From contig QZCP01000030.1 of assembly GCA_003956705.1 (NCBI GenBank), positions 1 through 64,000 on the forward strand: DNA of 64,000 nt, given 5' to 3'. This DNA is from Brevipalpus yothersi. Its lineage: Eukaryota > Arthropoda > Arachnida > Trombidiformes > Tenuipalpidae. The stretch's first letter is position 1; every line of letters begins with the position of its first letter. The translations under genes were made by a program, and so were the position numbers. The notes under the pieces were generated by a model, which was not told the DNA's origin, did no database searches, and saw nothing but the letters and a program-made list of their open reading frames with translations. Positions 25,625 to 35,606 of the stretch are shown in pieces.

Positions 25625-28282
25625 TTAAATTGATGATTTCGAAAACGAAACTCTCAAGTGGTTGGTATCAGATAGTTGATAATTGTGCATTTTGATTAAT
25701 GCATGAACTGCATCCTCAATAGATGCGAGCTGAATGAGGGCCATTTTCCTGTCTTTTGGGAAAAACTTGAAGTTGATAACTTGGACTCCAGATACTTGCT
25801 CGAATGATTTCTTGATATCATCGTCAGAGGATGATAATGGAATGTTGGAAAGATGCAAGGTGGAGCTCGGAGGGTAGATATTTTGATAGTTGCGCGATCC
25901 AGGCTTTTTAAAACGGTGTAGAGATGAATTGGTATAGTCTTTGGTGAGACCAGAATCTGGTTGCCCTTCTTTGGGCATTTGAACACAAGAATGCTTAGAT
26001 GCTGTGATCTTTATTTGCTTCCCATAAAGCTTAACTTTATCCAGATAAGTCATAGCTATTGAAGAGAAGTGAGAAAAGTGAGTTTCAGGAGTTTCATTTC
26101 ATTTCATTCAAGTTTTTTATTGCTAACCTAGTTGTGCTTGCTGAGGTTCAGCCATCTGGATCAGGGCATTGTCCTTCTTATTGAAGAGAATTTTCACCCG
26201 TACGACATCACCATAGACGCCTTTTAAGTTGAAATAGAAAAAAGAGAAAAAAGGCATAGCAAACGAAATGAAAAAATATTGAAAATCATGTCTTGCTACA
26301 CATGAAAATCTCTTCAGATCATCTGGTGGCAGCAGAAGAATGAGGTCGTACACAAGATAGATTGAGAGAATCTATGATGAGCACGAATATATATTTATAT
26401 CGAATAGAGAAGATTTGAAAAGACAGTGAAAACATACCAAAGAGAGTGAAAAGAGCGTCAGGCGTGGCCAACTATTGGTAATTAGTTTTAAGGCAATGTC
26501 GAAACAGTTTTTTTTCAGGAGCAATTTGGTTCGGCAAAGATTTTTTTTTTGTTTTTTCATAAAAAGAGATTTTTGAACGTATACGTCAATTTTCGACAAA
26601 TGATCAGAATATTTGAGTTGTGTATGGTTGAGGTTGACAGGGGTGAATGGCGTTTTGAAGACGAAGATGTGAATAAAATCAAGTAGGAGATAAAGTTCAC
26701 AGCATATGAAGATGAGGAAAAGAGAGAAAGAGAAAGAGAAAGAGAAAACATAAAATTAGCAGATGAATGAGAGAGAATGCGAGGTTGAAAGGTGATTAGA
26801 GAAGGGTATTAGAGGCCGTATGCGGTATTACATAGCGTAAAGATGGTCAATTAAATTGAGAAAGATGAGGCGCGAAGTGCACCTTCAAATCAGACCCATG
26901 AAGAAAATGCCCGGTTTAGAAGAGAAGGACTGTCAAGTGACCTGATTGTGTTTTTTTTCTAATTCCGAAGAATTACACAGGTAACAAGGAGACCGAACAG
27001 AAGCATGTTTCACACAATACGGTGTAAAAGAGCAGACTCAGGGATTTTATCATGTGGAAAGACTGAAGGAACATGTCACTTGAATTATGCTTACCTGCTC
27101 GTTGAGATTGGAAACTAGTACTACACTTCCGATTCCATGCATTCCAGAGGATGAAATTCCCGAAAAGCCATGTGCTTGATTCATACCTAGAGATCCATGA
27201 TGAGATGCTCCTGTGAAAAAATTAATTTCGTTATTAGAAAAACCTGGAATAAAAGAGAAAATAAAATTGATCATAAGAACATAAATAAATATTCAATAAT
27301 AGAAAGAAGCGCATATGAACTGATAATAGATACCTGAGTATGATAGAGGATCCATGCCTAGAGGGTCCATCACGGATGATAAACCCCCAGCGGACGATAA
27401 CCCACCGGAAGGGAGAATAGGATTGGTAAAATCACGGCTCTTGTCGTTGTTATATTTAACATTTAAATTACTAAGCTTCGAAAATTCGATACGTAGAACA
27501 TTTCCAGAAGAGAACATGGATTGGCCATCCAAAGTTTGCTTTGCTTGTTGGGCATGGTAACTTGATTCATATTGAATGAGCGCTTGGAATGTGGCATTCT
27601 TGGTGAAGGTAACAATCTTGGTCACTTTTCCGAATCGTGAAAAAATGCCATAAAATGTGTCCAAGGCGACAGGATAGACAATATTGTCAACAATTACCCG
27701 CAGAATTGTGTTGGGACCATCATTTACGCTATTTGCGCTCGAATTGTGCCTATTGAATGAAGGTGAAGATGAGCTGCCATTGTTGGATATTTGTGATCCA
27801 TCTCCAGAATTAGGTGCCATTAGAGTTTTCTTGAGCTCTTTGTGATTGGAAAATTGGACATACACTTGGCGACCTCTTATGCCCGGCTGTACCGCAGCAT
27901 TATTAGGATCTGCCCAATAATTAACCATGCTCTGTGCCGAATAGGGATCAGCAAATTCAATAAATGCTTGACCCTTTCCTCGTAATAATAGAACATTGGT
28001 TATCTTTCCAAAAGCTGTACCAATGGTGAGTACATCATTTTCGGAAGCCTCCAGAGGCACATTACGAATATGAACAACTCTCGATGGTGATGAGCCCAGA
28101 GATGGAGATGGGCAATCAGAAGATGCTCCATTCACAGGACAGTTCAACATATTTGAACCGTTTGTAGATGTTTCTGTTGCTAAATTTGGCTCCAATTTAG
28201 GCTTCTTGGCTTCATTCTCACTCAAATTCATAACTTCATTGTCTTGGAGGAGAAGGTCTTCAGAACCCCGTTTATTGGACAT
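25625..28282 (-). CDS. PTBP1: Polypyrimidine tract-binding protein (PTBP / hephaestus)
   Basis: RNA-binding splicing repressor that binds CU-rich pre-mRNA, mostly in the nucleus. Five coding exons on the minus strand: 28282-27334, 27210-27095, 26471-26438, 26220-26128 and 26055-25625, summing to 1623 nt (540 aa), close to mammalian PTBP1 (531-557). Four RRMs are visible: about 68-144 (VVHIRNVPLEASENDV), 192-268 (ILRVIVDNIVYPV), from about 346 (VVLVSNLNEQ) and from about 462 to the end (TLHLSNIPLSSSDDDI ... LRVSFSKSSI). The N-terminus has a basic KKPKLEP stretch that may be a nuclear localisation signal. Exon 3 is only 34 nt (LATPDALFTLFG). Its skipping would shift the frame and hit a TGA nine codons into exon 4. 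The gene diverges from HSDL2 with 766 bp between start codons. The reader may prefer the symbol heph for an arthropod. Confidence 0.96.
26438..26471 (-). promoter_or_regulatory. 34-nt cassette exon, likely PTBP autoregulation
   Basis: This exon has the same 34-nt length and codes for the same part of RRM3 as exon 11 of vertebrate PTBP1. In vertebrates PTBP represses that exon, which yields a nonsense-mediated-decay substrate. Here, skipping gives a TGA 27 nt into exon 4, about 66 nt before the next junction. The 623-nt intron upstream, the longest in the gene, holds a (CTTTCT)-type tract at about 26711-26750 on the coding strand, and the downstream intron has several TCTT and CTCTTTTTTC runs, all PTB-like sites. 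Confidence 0.6.
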
Positions 28283-29048
28283 CAGTGTCCACCAAATTAA
28301 CCATACAATGGAGTATATATATATAATTCACCGTATTTTTCTCTTTTCTCTGCGGTTGTTGATGAAGATAGAGAGAGTGAAACAGACAGAATATATAATA
28401 TTCGGAAATACTGGTGAGCAAATGAATATGATGGTATACACACAAACACACACACACACGTAAAATTGAATCAATTGATCCCAATGACACCACTCAATGT
28501 ATACACATTAGAATAATCCTTGGACACTAATCATTAATTGCTGACAATTTATGAAAATTAATGGATGAAATCAATTAAATCAGACAAAAGAATCAAAGCA
28601 ATTTAAATTAGCAATTTCTTTTTTGGACAGCCTTGCCGAAAAAATTTTTTTTCACTGCCAAGTAATGCCATCTGTTGGCAGTGTAGTTTGAGGAAACTTA
28701 TCTTTTGTCAAAAAAGATTTTAAAAACTGTTTGACTGACTTGTAAGTGTTTTGGTGAGTGTGAAAAGTTTTTGATTAAATTGGTGATTTAAATCAATGTG
28801 GACAATTGATGTGAGATCTCATGGTGTATGTTTAGGGATGATGCTGTGGATTGTGGATTGAGAGAGTGTCATACTGTGGGTTGAGTAAGAGAGAGAGAGA
28901 GAAAGAGAGAGAATTTGTTGATGTTAGTTTTTGTTGCAATGAATTAAGTGGAGTTTGTTATTGATTTGATAGTTTTGTGGTGAGAAAAATTTGTTGATTA
29001 CAATCTTTGTAGGTATATACACCAATCTTGGTGTTATTCTGATTCATT
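28283..29048. promoter_or_regulatory. Bidirectional promoter region, PTBP/HSDL2
   Basis: 766 bp between two divergent start codons. It contains a short (CA)n stretch near 28440-28460 and a TATATATATA run at 28316-28325. No clear TATA box can be assigned to either gene. Confidence 0.5.
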
Positions 29049-30436
29049 ATGTTGAACACTGGGTAAGTTGAGTTGACTCTCAAAGTGTTACCGGTGCGGA
29101 TGATGATTTTGATTGTATGCATTACATTCTTTCCTTTTGGGAACAGAAAATTAGCCGGCAGAACAGCCTTCATCACTGGGGCTAGTAGAGGAATCGGCAA
29201 GAGTATTGCTCTCAAATTGGCCAAAGATGGATGTAATGTGGCGATTGCTGCCAAAACAGCTGATCCTCATCCTAAGCTGGAAGGAACAATATATACAGCC
29301 GCTAAAGAAGGTATTACGCAAATATGGATCTTCGCATAGATAATCATTACGTATTCTTGGAACCTTTTGTCAATCGTCTTTTATCAAATTCTTCCATCTT
29401 TGTCAATATAGTTGAAGCTGCTGGCGGAAAGTGTCTACCATTGCAAGTGGACATACGAAACGAAGATCAAGTAAAAGATGCTATCGAGAAAACAGTAAAT
29501 CAATTTGGGAACTTGGATATCATCATCAATAACGCTAGTGCTATCAATTTGACTGGTACAGAGGATACTGAAATGAAACGATATGACTTAATGCACTCTA
29601 TCAACACTCGAGGAACTTTTATGGTCTCCAAGTACGCCATTCCCCACCTCAAACGTTCAAATCATGCTCATATACTCAACTTAAGCCCACCACTTGTCAT
29701 GAACCCAATCTGGTTCAGACCTCATGTTGCATATACAATGGCCAAATACGGAATGTCTATGTGTGTTCTTGGGATGGCTCATGAGTTCAAAGAGGATAAA
29801 ATTGCTGTAAATGCTCTCTGGCCTCGGACTGCTATTTGGACTGCTGCACTGAATATGTTAGGAGGCGGTGAAGAGAGCAGAAAATCATGTCGTAAGCCTG
29901 AGATCCTTGCAGATGCTGCTTATGCCATCCTTACGAAATCACCAGCTGATTTCACAGGTAACTTTGTGATTGATGAAGAACTGCTCAAAGATGAAGGTAT
30001 AACTGATATGGATCAATATGCTGAAGTTCCTGGAGAACCTCTAATGCAAGACTTTTTCCTTCCGGATAAATATATACAAGAAGTGCCTGATTCAAAGACC
30101 ACTTCACTGGCCGCTACCAAAATTTTCAACGGCATCGCAAAAATTATGAATGACGAATTGAAAAAGCAGATCAATGCTCTTCTGTTGTTCCAAATTTCCA
30201 ATCAAAATTGGCTGATGGATGCTCGTTCTGATAAACCTTTCAAAATAAGTAAAGAGTCAACCGATGAGACACCTGATATTACTATGATAGCGAAAGAAGA
30301 GGACTTTGTGAAAATAGTGAAAGGAGATATGAAAGCTACCAGTGCTTTCATGTCTGGTAAACTGAAGATTAAAGGTAATCTTCAAATAGCGATGAAGTTG
30401 GAGCAATTGTTCACTCATGTGAAGTCGAAACTATAA
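29049..30436 (+). CDS. HSDL2: Hydroxysteroid dehydrogenase-like protein 2 (SDR + SCP2 domain)
   Basis: Short-chain dehydrogenase/reductase fused to a C-terminal sterol carrier protein 2 domain. Exons 29049-29062 (14 nt), 29147-29310 and 29412-30436 give 400 aa; human HSDL2 is 418. The Rossmann glycine motif is TGASRGIG. The NNAS motif and the catalytic Tyr-Lys in AYTMAKYG follow, then the conserved VNALWPRTAI. The SCP2-like end holds AFMSGKLKIKGNLQIAMKLE. The protein ends in Ser-Lys-Leu, the canonical peroxisomal targeting signal PTS1, so peroxisomal location is likely. The tiny first exon encodes MLNTG, matching the start of the human protein (MLPNTG), which supports the start chosen. The exact substrate is not known from sequence. 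A polyadenylation signal lies about 90 bp after the stop. Confidence 0.95.
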
Positions 30437-30526
30437 ATTGTTCCTAAAGTTGAAAGAATTATCTTAAGAATGGAGATATTTTTATGATCCTTGAGAAAGT
30501 ACTATGAATTTTTTTATCATTTTGTT

Positions 30527-30532
30527 AATAAA
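30527..30532 (+). terminator. Polyadenylation signal, HSDL2
   Basis: AATAAA 91 bp downstream of the HSDL2 stop codon. Confidence 0.7.
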
Positions 30533-31150
30533 CTACTGATTAAATTTTAGACTGCTCCACGCCGGTGATGATTCATTGAGAATCAATTGAAACTTGGGAT
30601 TGATTCAATTTAATTCATTCGATTGAATTAATTATAGCTTATTGCACAGCAATACGATGCAGAAAATAAGAGAGATAAATCAACGGATAAATTAACTACA
30701 TTGATCGGTCCAATTTAACTCAATTTTTTTCTAATTTGTTAGTGGAACTGAAACGAAACGAAACGTGTACCTGCAATCATACGCACTCGAACACCAGGCT
30801 AACCTCAACTTACCTCATCTAGTGAATAATTAGAGTCAAGTTTGTCTTCAACAATTTTGTGACTTAATGGATCTTTTTGGGATTAATTCGATCGGGCTAC
30901 AACTAAAGACAGTGTTCAAGAGTTCGATATATGGAGTTGATGATCTAGGATAACAACCAAATTGTTAACTTTGGTTGATAAATAGATTTGAAAAAGTTTC
31001 TTATGTCAATCGAAATCATGAGCTTCTACTCTACTCTCATCAATATCAAGTTCAATTATCGTCAACTAGACTTGATGAAAATAAGCCTACGAATTATGTT
31101 GATAAATCCTATGAACTTCATGATAAAAATCTATAATCTATCTATCTATC
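30533..31150. other. Intergenic, HSDL2 to ANKMY2 fragment
   Basis: No gene seen. A plus-strand open frame at 30988-31257 is not supported by any domain, and its right part lies inside the duplicated ANKMY2 upstream sequence. Confidence 0.5.
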
Positions 31151-31154
31151 TTAT

Positions 31155-31396
31155 TCCGTGGGGTTTTCTATGCTTTTATTTTAGTGGGTATGGTTGTGAT
31201 CATCGAAAGCATATCACGTCAAATTCTGAGCGATATTCCAAGATACTGTTTAGATAGTTTCTCAATCTCATGAAATACCGAACCTTAGTGAAAATGAGAG
31301 ATTATTGTTGGAAAGAATTAATGGCCGAAAAAATTGAAGATGTCAAGATACTTTTCAATGCAAATAATGTCCGCGCCTATGTCGATCAAAAGAACT
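31155..31396 (+). pseudogene. Inverted, decayed copy of the ANKMY2 promoter and 5' coding region
   Basis: Plus-strand sequence from about 31270 to 31375 aligns with the first hundred coding bases of ANKMY2 (minus strand, 34244 downward) at roughly 85 percent identity by eye, including a shared stretch AAAATTGAAGATGTCAAGAT. Upstream, 31155-31269 aligns less well with the ANKMY2 5' flank (for example TTGTGATC and ATTCTGAG blocks in the same order), so the copy includes non-transcribed or leader sequence and arose at the DNA level rather than by retroposition. The start codon is ATA instead of ATG, one extra A shifts the frame, and the match ends near 31390. No ankyrin repeats or MYND finger follow. 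The orientation is opposite to the parent gene, which lies 1.6 kb away beyond gene 31462-32578. Confidence 0.8.
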
Positions 31397-31435
31397 GATA
31401 AGAAATAAAAAGTTGAACAAATAAGATCATTCAGA

Positions 31436-31441
31436 TTTATT
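31436..31441 (-). terminator. Polyadenylation signal for the 31462-32578 gene
   Basis: AATAAA on the minus strand, about 20 bases after the stop codon of the secreted protein gene. Confidence 0.6.
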
Positions 31442-31461
31442 CACAGTGATTACATTTGATC

Positions 31462-32578
31462 TCAATTTCTTTTATTCAAAGACTCTTTCATGACTCGAAT
31501 CGTGGCCAACAACTGTGGATAACTTGTAGCATGAATATTGGAGCACTTTTTCAACAGCTCAGTTGAATTAACAGATACAGAATCATCATCTCGAACCAAT
31601 GAAATGCCATCGACATCGTCCAATTCTCCCAGTCCCATGATGAGGAAATATTCATTGATCATCGCTTGATCAAATATTTCCCATTCTGGCTCATACTCAG
31701 CGATATATTCTGGCTCATCTGGAAAGAGGTAGTCTAACAGAGAATAATCACTGCCATCCATGCCGTAATTTTCTCCGAAATCCTCAGAATAGTCGGAATT
31801 CTCAGTTGTTGGAATTTTGGTTACGCTTTGAGGCTCATAAGCCACCTGTCCCTTGTTTGGATATGGATAAACAAGCAAAGTTATAGCAATTGGAGGGCCA
31901 AGGGGTGATTGAGAATTATGGTCACTCTGTGCGGAAGGCGATGTCTGTAAACCGTTTTGGCTGGCTTGAGTTTGACCACCATTTTCATTCGGTTGATCGG
32001 CGGATCGTAACAATCCGATCTCTTTACAGATTCCATTTCGACAATATGTTGGCTGTTGAGAATATTCCTGCTTATAATCTGGCTTATAATTTTGATAATA
32101 ACCTGGCTTATAGCCTGAATAACCTGGCTTATAGCCTGGATTATAGCCTGGCTTATATCCTATGTTGTAGTAATTATAGCCTGAATTAACATATGGTTTG
32201 TAACCACTGTAACCATAACTTCCTACAACAGGCTTGTATCCCGTGGGAGGATTGTTGCCATATGGAGTTCCATAGAAGTTGTATTTTCGACATTCTCGAA
32301 GATCTAAAGAGCGAAAGAGGGGAAAGAATCGTAATTTTTCAGTGAGTTCAGTTTCAAATAATAGATAATCTGGAGACTAGTCAAGTCAATTTACCTGCTA
32401 CTTGATCAAGAAGTAATTTTCTGATTTCGGATAGCTTGAGTCCTTTATCGAGGGATTGGAGAGTCTCATGACATGGATTGATAAGATCTGTTGAACATTG
32501 TTCACGATTTTTTGCTGAAATTACAATGCTCCAGAGAGCAATGAAAATAAGAGACACAAGAGCAACCCTAGATTCCAT
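31462..32578 (-). CDS. Secreted GYKPGY-repeat protein, paralog of the 38580-40589 gene
   Basis: I do not recognise the family. Two exons, 32578-32395 and 32303-31462, give 341 aa. Residues 1-22 form a clear signal peptide. The N-terminal module (about 23-66) reads QCSTDLINPC then a helix-like ETL...KGLKLSEIRKLLL, with Cys28, Cys36 and Cys66. Next comes a Tyr/Gly/Pro/Lys-rich stretch (about 70-145) with repeated GYKPGY and GYNPGY units, then a YCRNGIC pair (Cys149, Cys154), a Gln/Asn/Ser-rich linker, and a strongly acidic segment. The C-terminal module holds ELLKKCSNIHATSYPQLL with Cys315. The modules at both ends match the 342-aa protein at 38580-40589, while the middles differ. The intron is phase 1 and sits at the same place, right after the N-terminal helix. 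Y/G/P-rich secreted proteins often serve in silk, glue, egg shell or cuticle; that role is only a guess here. Confidence 0.8.
32069..32165 (-). repeat. Degenerate GYKPGY-coding tandem repeat
   Basis: The coding strand repeats TATAAGCCAGG-type units with substitutions, encoding GYKPGY, GYNPGY and GYSGYKPGY. It lies inside exon 2 of the 341-aa secreted protein. Confidence 0.8.
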
Positions 32579-32981
32579 CTTGAAATTGATTGAAAGATGA
32601 GAGGATGAATGATTCCTGGTAAATTTTCAATCGAATAAATGGGAGCACAATCAACTAGCAAGTGTTCAAAAGGTATTGACAAATGGGTTGGGGCTAGTCT
32701 CACTGAATCAGATCACACAATTGAGCTGAGTTATACAGTTGCTGAAACTCTGTCAATGATAAAAAAATTTGACTCATGTAAATCCAGTGCACGAGAAGAG
32801 AGAGAGAGAGAAGATAATATTTAACAATTTCCAATTGTAATGCAGACAGTTATACTCCCATGGATCACATACATATGGACCTTACATATTTTTGAATAGC
32901 TGTAAAATGATCAATCACGATTGAGATCAGTAAAAACCTTGATTAAGAAGTTGTGCTTTTTGAAGATGTTTCACGTTTATA
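32579..32981. promoter_or_regulatory. Promoter side of the 341-aa gene and 3' flank of ANKMY2
   Basis: 403 bp. No TATA box is obvious upstream of 32578, unlike its paralog. A short GA tract lies at 32797-32811. Confidence 0.4.
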
Positions 32982-34244
32982 TCAACTTTTATCCGAAATT
33001 CGGAGACTTTCTAAGTTAGGGTCATTTTCAACCCGATTGTTACTTTGACTAACAGGAACAGATGTTTTCGATCCATCACTTGCTGACTTGGCTGATTTAG
33101 GTTTCTTCTCTTGACCAGAATTTTGATCTCCTTGTTCTTTCAGTGAGAGGCAGAATTTCTTATGCGTAGGCCAGTGTAATCTTTGGCACCTCTGATCACA
33201 GTATAGAGTGGTCTTACATTGGGAACATTTTTTACCAGGCTTCGGCTCAGAGCAAGCAGGACAACTGGACACATCTTCTTCAAATCCTTTTTGACCACTA
33301 ATTCCTCTAGATAGAAGAGAAAGAGCGCTCGGTTCATCTCCTACTTTTACGATGGACAGTGTTTTCACAATCTCAATGAATACCATTGAATTTTGGAAAG
33401 GAAATTGTTTCACACTCTCACGCAGGAAACATTCCAAATTCACAGGGAAACCATCACTTTCTCTACCTTTAAGCCAATTTTTACACATAGATTCGGAACA
33501 TTTTTCGAAAACTTCATGCTTATCAGCGTTTGGCCCCATTTTTTCCATCTTCTTATTGAGTTGTTGAGTGAAAAATTCAAGGAAAAAGGAAATATATTTA
33601 AATTTCAGGGCCAACATTTCGTTGGCATCATTTTTCTTCATTTCACGCTCCATCATGAGGTCTAAAACTTTGATCACTTGCTGTATATTGTCCACAATTG
33701 TAGGAAATTTTTCCAATTCTCTCACTAAACGGACAGGATGAATATTGGTTTGTCGAAGATAGGCCCACAATGATGTAGCTAATGTCAAACTTAATTTGGG
33801 CTCTTTCTCTAGTCCATGAGGTTTGGTGAAATAGAGAACATCTTCTTTCGGAACATAATGATTTATCATTGATACCACTTCATGTTGCCCGACGAAGGCA
33901 GCCATCTGAGCGGCAGTTCGACCAACGCTGTTCACATGATTAACATCAGCACCAGCTTCCAACAGTAGGCCCACCACTTTGAGATGTCCACCAATAGCGG
34001 CAAACATTAATGCAGTGTATCCATGGACATGTTGGGTGTCATTCACATTGGATCCATTGCTAAGTAGTAAGCGACACATTTCATGATCACCTTTGAAGGC
34101 TGCTTGACACAAGAAGCTCATACCATTTTCATCCACACAATGGATGCGGACATCATTCGCATTGAGAAGTATCTTGACATCTTCAATTTTTCGTTCATTA
34201 ATTTTCTCGAACAACAATCTTTCATTTTCACTGAGGTTCGACAT
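32982..34244 (-). CDS. ANKMY2: Ankyrin repeat and MYND domain-containing protein 2
   Basis: Single exon, 420 aa; human ANKMY2 is 441. The ATG at 34244 gives MSNLSENERLLFEKI; upstream in-frame codons lack an ATG. Residues about 25-125 hold three ankyrin repeats (GMSFLCQAAFKGDHEMCRLL, GYTALMFAAIGGHLKVVGLL, GRTAAQMAAFVGQHEVVSMI). Near residue 310 a MYND zinc finger follows: CPAC ... CSQC ... YCDQRCQRLHWPTHKKFC, with all expected Cys and His. The C-terminal tail is Lys/Ser-rich. In vertebrates ANKMY2 binds the FKBP38 chaperone and affects Sonic hedgehog signalling by moving adenylyl cyclases to cilia. Its 5' end has been copied in inverted orientation at 31155-31396. Confidence 0.95.
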   Translation of the reverse strand: MSNLSENERLLFEKINERKIEDVKILLNANDVRIHCVDENGMSFLCQAAFKGDHEMCRLLLSNGSNVNDTQHVHGYTALMFAAIGGHLKVVGLLLEAGADVNHVNSVGRTAAQMAAFVGQHEVVSMINHYVPKEDVLYFTKPHGLEKEPKLSLTLATSLWAYLRQTNIHPVRLVRELEKFPTIVDNIQQVIKVLDLMMEREMKKNDANEMLALKFKYISFFLEFFTQQLNKKMEKMGPNADKHEVFEKCSESMCKNWLKGRESDGFPVNLECFLRESVKQFPFQNSMVFIEIVKTLSIVKVGDEPSALSLLSRGISGQKGFEEDVSSCPACSEPKPGKKCSQCKTTLYCDQRCQRLHWPTHKKFCLSLKEQGDQNSGQEKKPKSAKSASDGSKTSVPVSQSNNRVENDPNLESLRISDKS

Positions 34245-34658
34245 TTCATAAGAATGAATCTGAACAATATATTCAAATATCACACTCAGAATTCAAATGT
34301 GGTGTGTTTTTGACCGATCACAACTGAATCTACTGAAAATAAATGGGAATAAATACCAACACAGAAAAAAAGGCACCAAATCAATTGGATTATTGGAATG
34401 AATGAAGAGACAGTAACTGGGTGTTATAATTAGATCTAAATAAAGAATTTTTTAATCAATATGAGCTGGAATTCTTTTGATCAGAATTTTTTTTATTGTT
34501 TTCGGATGTTTTTATTTCACATCAAAACAGAAGCAGAGATGCTGCGCAATTCTCTTCACTCGCTGACTTGTAAGTGCTTTTAAACTTGATCGTACGGTTA
34601 TCCTTCGAATTGTCTGAATTCTTCCAGAATGCTTGAGATTTTATCAAAAATTTCATAG
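34245..34658. promoter_or_regulatory. Upstream region of ANKMY2, possible bidirectional promoter
   Basis: The ANKMY2 5' flank. On the plus strand an ATG at 34539 reads MLRNSLHSLT up to a good donor (GTAAGT at 34570). I could not join it in frame to the exon at 34659, so it may be a non-coding or separate first exon. Confidence 0.35.
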
Positions 34659-35000
34659 GATGCTAGCTGTCAGAAGACAACTCCAACTCTACAAGGATTG
34701 ATAAAGAGTGATAAGAAAAGGATTAAACATGGGCAATCTTCATTAACAAATATGATCGCTCCTGAAGATCGAGAAGAGGGGACAAAAAGTTCTGTCGACA
34801 AGAAGAGAAAAGTCGAAGAGGTGTTGAAGGTGAGTTCAAATTGTTACATAGTACGAAAAATCGGTAAACTATTTTATTGTATAGGATGAGTGAAACATTA
34901 TTTTGGCGAACAAATTTCTCTAAAAATCAATCATAACTTTATCACCGTTCTTTGTGTCTTCTCTTCGTAGGGAAAATCATTTCTTGATTGGATGAAATGA
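34659..35000 (+). CDS. Possible small basic protein, partial (two exons)
   Basis: Not recognised. Exon 34659-34829 starts after a TCATAG acceptor and ends at a good donor (AAG|GTGAGT); a second exon 34971-35000 follows a strong acceptor (TGTCTTCTCTTCGTAG). Read together they give a Lys-rich, hydrophilic chain ending KKRKVEEVLKGKSFLDWMK and a stop, without a frame break. The 5' end is unresolved: the candidate upstream exon at 34539-34569 does not join in frame. The earliest internal ATG (34752) would leave only 35 aa. The match of two phase-0 splice sites with an open frame is the only support. Confidence 0.3.
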
Positions 35001-35440
35001 AAAAGTTACAAAAGATCTTGTCGTGGAAACTTTTCTACACCACGAATATAACTGACGAACCAATCGAAACATCTGCTCCAATCAACTCTTAATGGATTCT
35101 CTCTAAAATTGATAGCAATGAAGGAGGTTTTTTCTGGACAAACTTGAGGAACAATCTATATATTGATGATGTCAAAACATTCCACACTGTCCATATCTAT
35201 CTTTTTCTCTCTATTTTTCCATGCTGTTATGGAGTTCATAGTGCATATGGCATGGACACATGACATTTGTCTTTGAATTGGAATCGACGTTTTTCCACTC
35301 GATAGAGAGAGTGGTTGATCGCTTCTGATACTGCATCAAATAAATTTTAATTCCAAAAGATGAAACGATTTTGCTTCCAATCACTTGTATTTCGCTCTAA
35401 TACTGTACACTGAACTGAATTCTTTTCCTTCTCACTTGCC

Positions 35441-35482
<42 letters not shown>

Positions 35483-35606
35483 ATGTGCAATCCACCAGCA
35501 TCAACTCGATTGATCGAACTCTCAAACATTGTCCACAATTGTGACTCGATCATCACTATTGGTGATTTAAGATAATCTAAATAATTTGTATCAACGACTA
35601 TGTACA
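35001..35606. other. Upstream region of the MCRIP2-like gene
   Basis: No gene seen. It contains the (CT)n array at 35444-35480. Confidence 0.5.
35444..35480. repeat. (CT)n microsatellite
   Basis: Uninterrupted CT array about 130 bp upstream of the MCRIP2-like start codon. Confidence 0.97.

Noticed and set aside
31890..32189. Plus-strand frame with repeated NLAYSL motifs
   Set aside because: It is the antisense shadow of the GYKPGY-coding repeat.
34539..34569. First coding exon (MLRNSLHSLT) for the 34659 gene
   Set aside because: The exon ends in phase 1, and every tested acceptor before the downstream frame gives an immediate or early stop or the wrong register.
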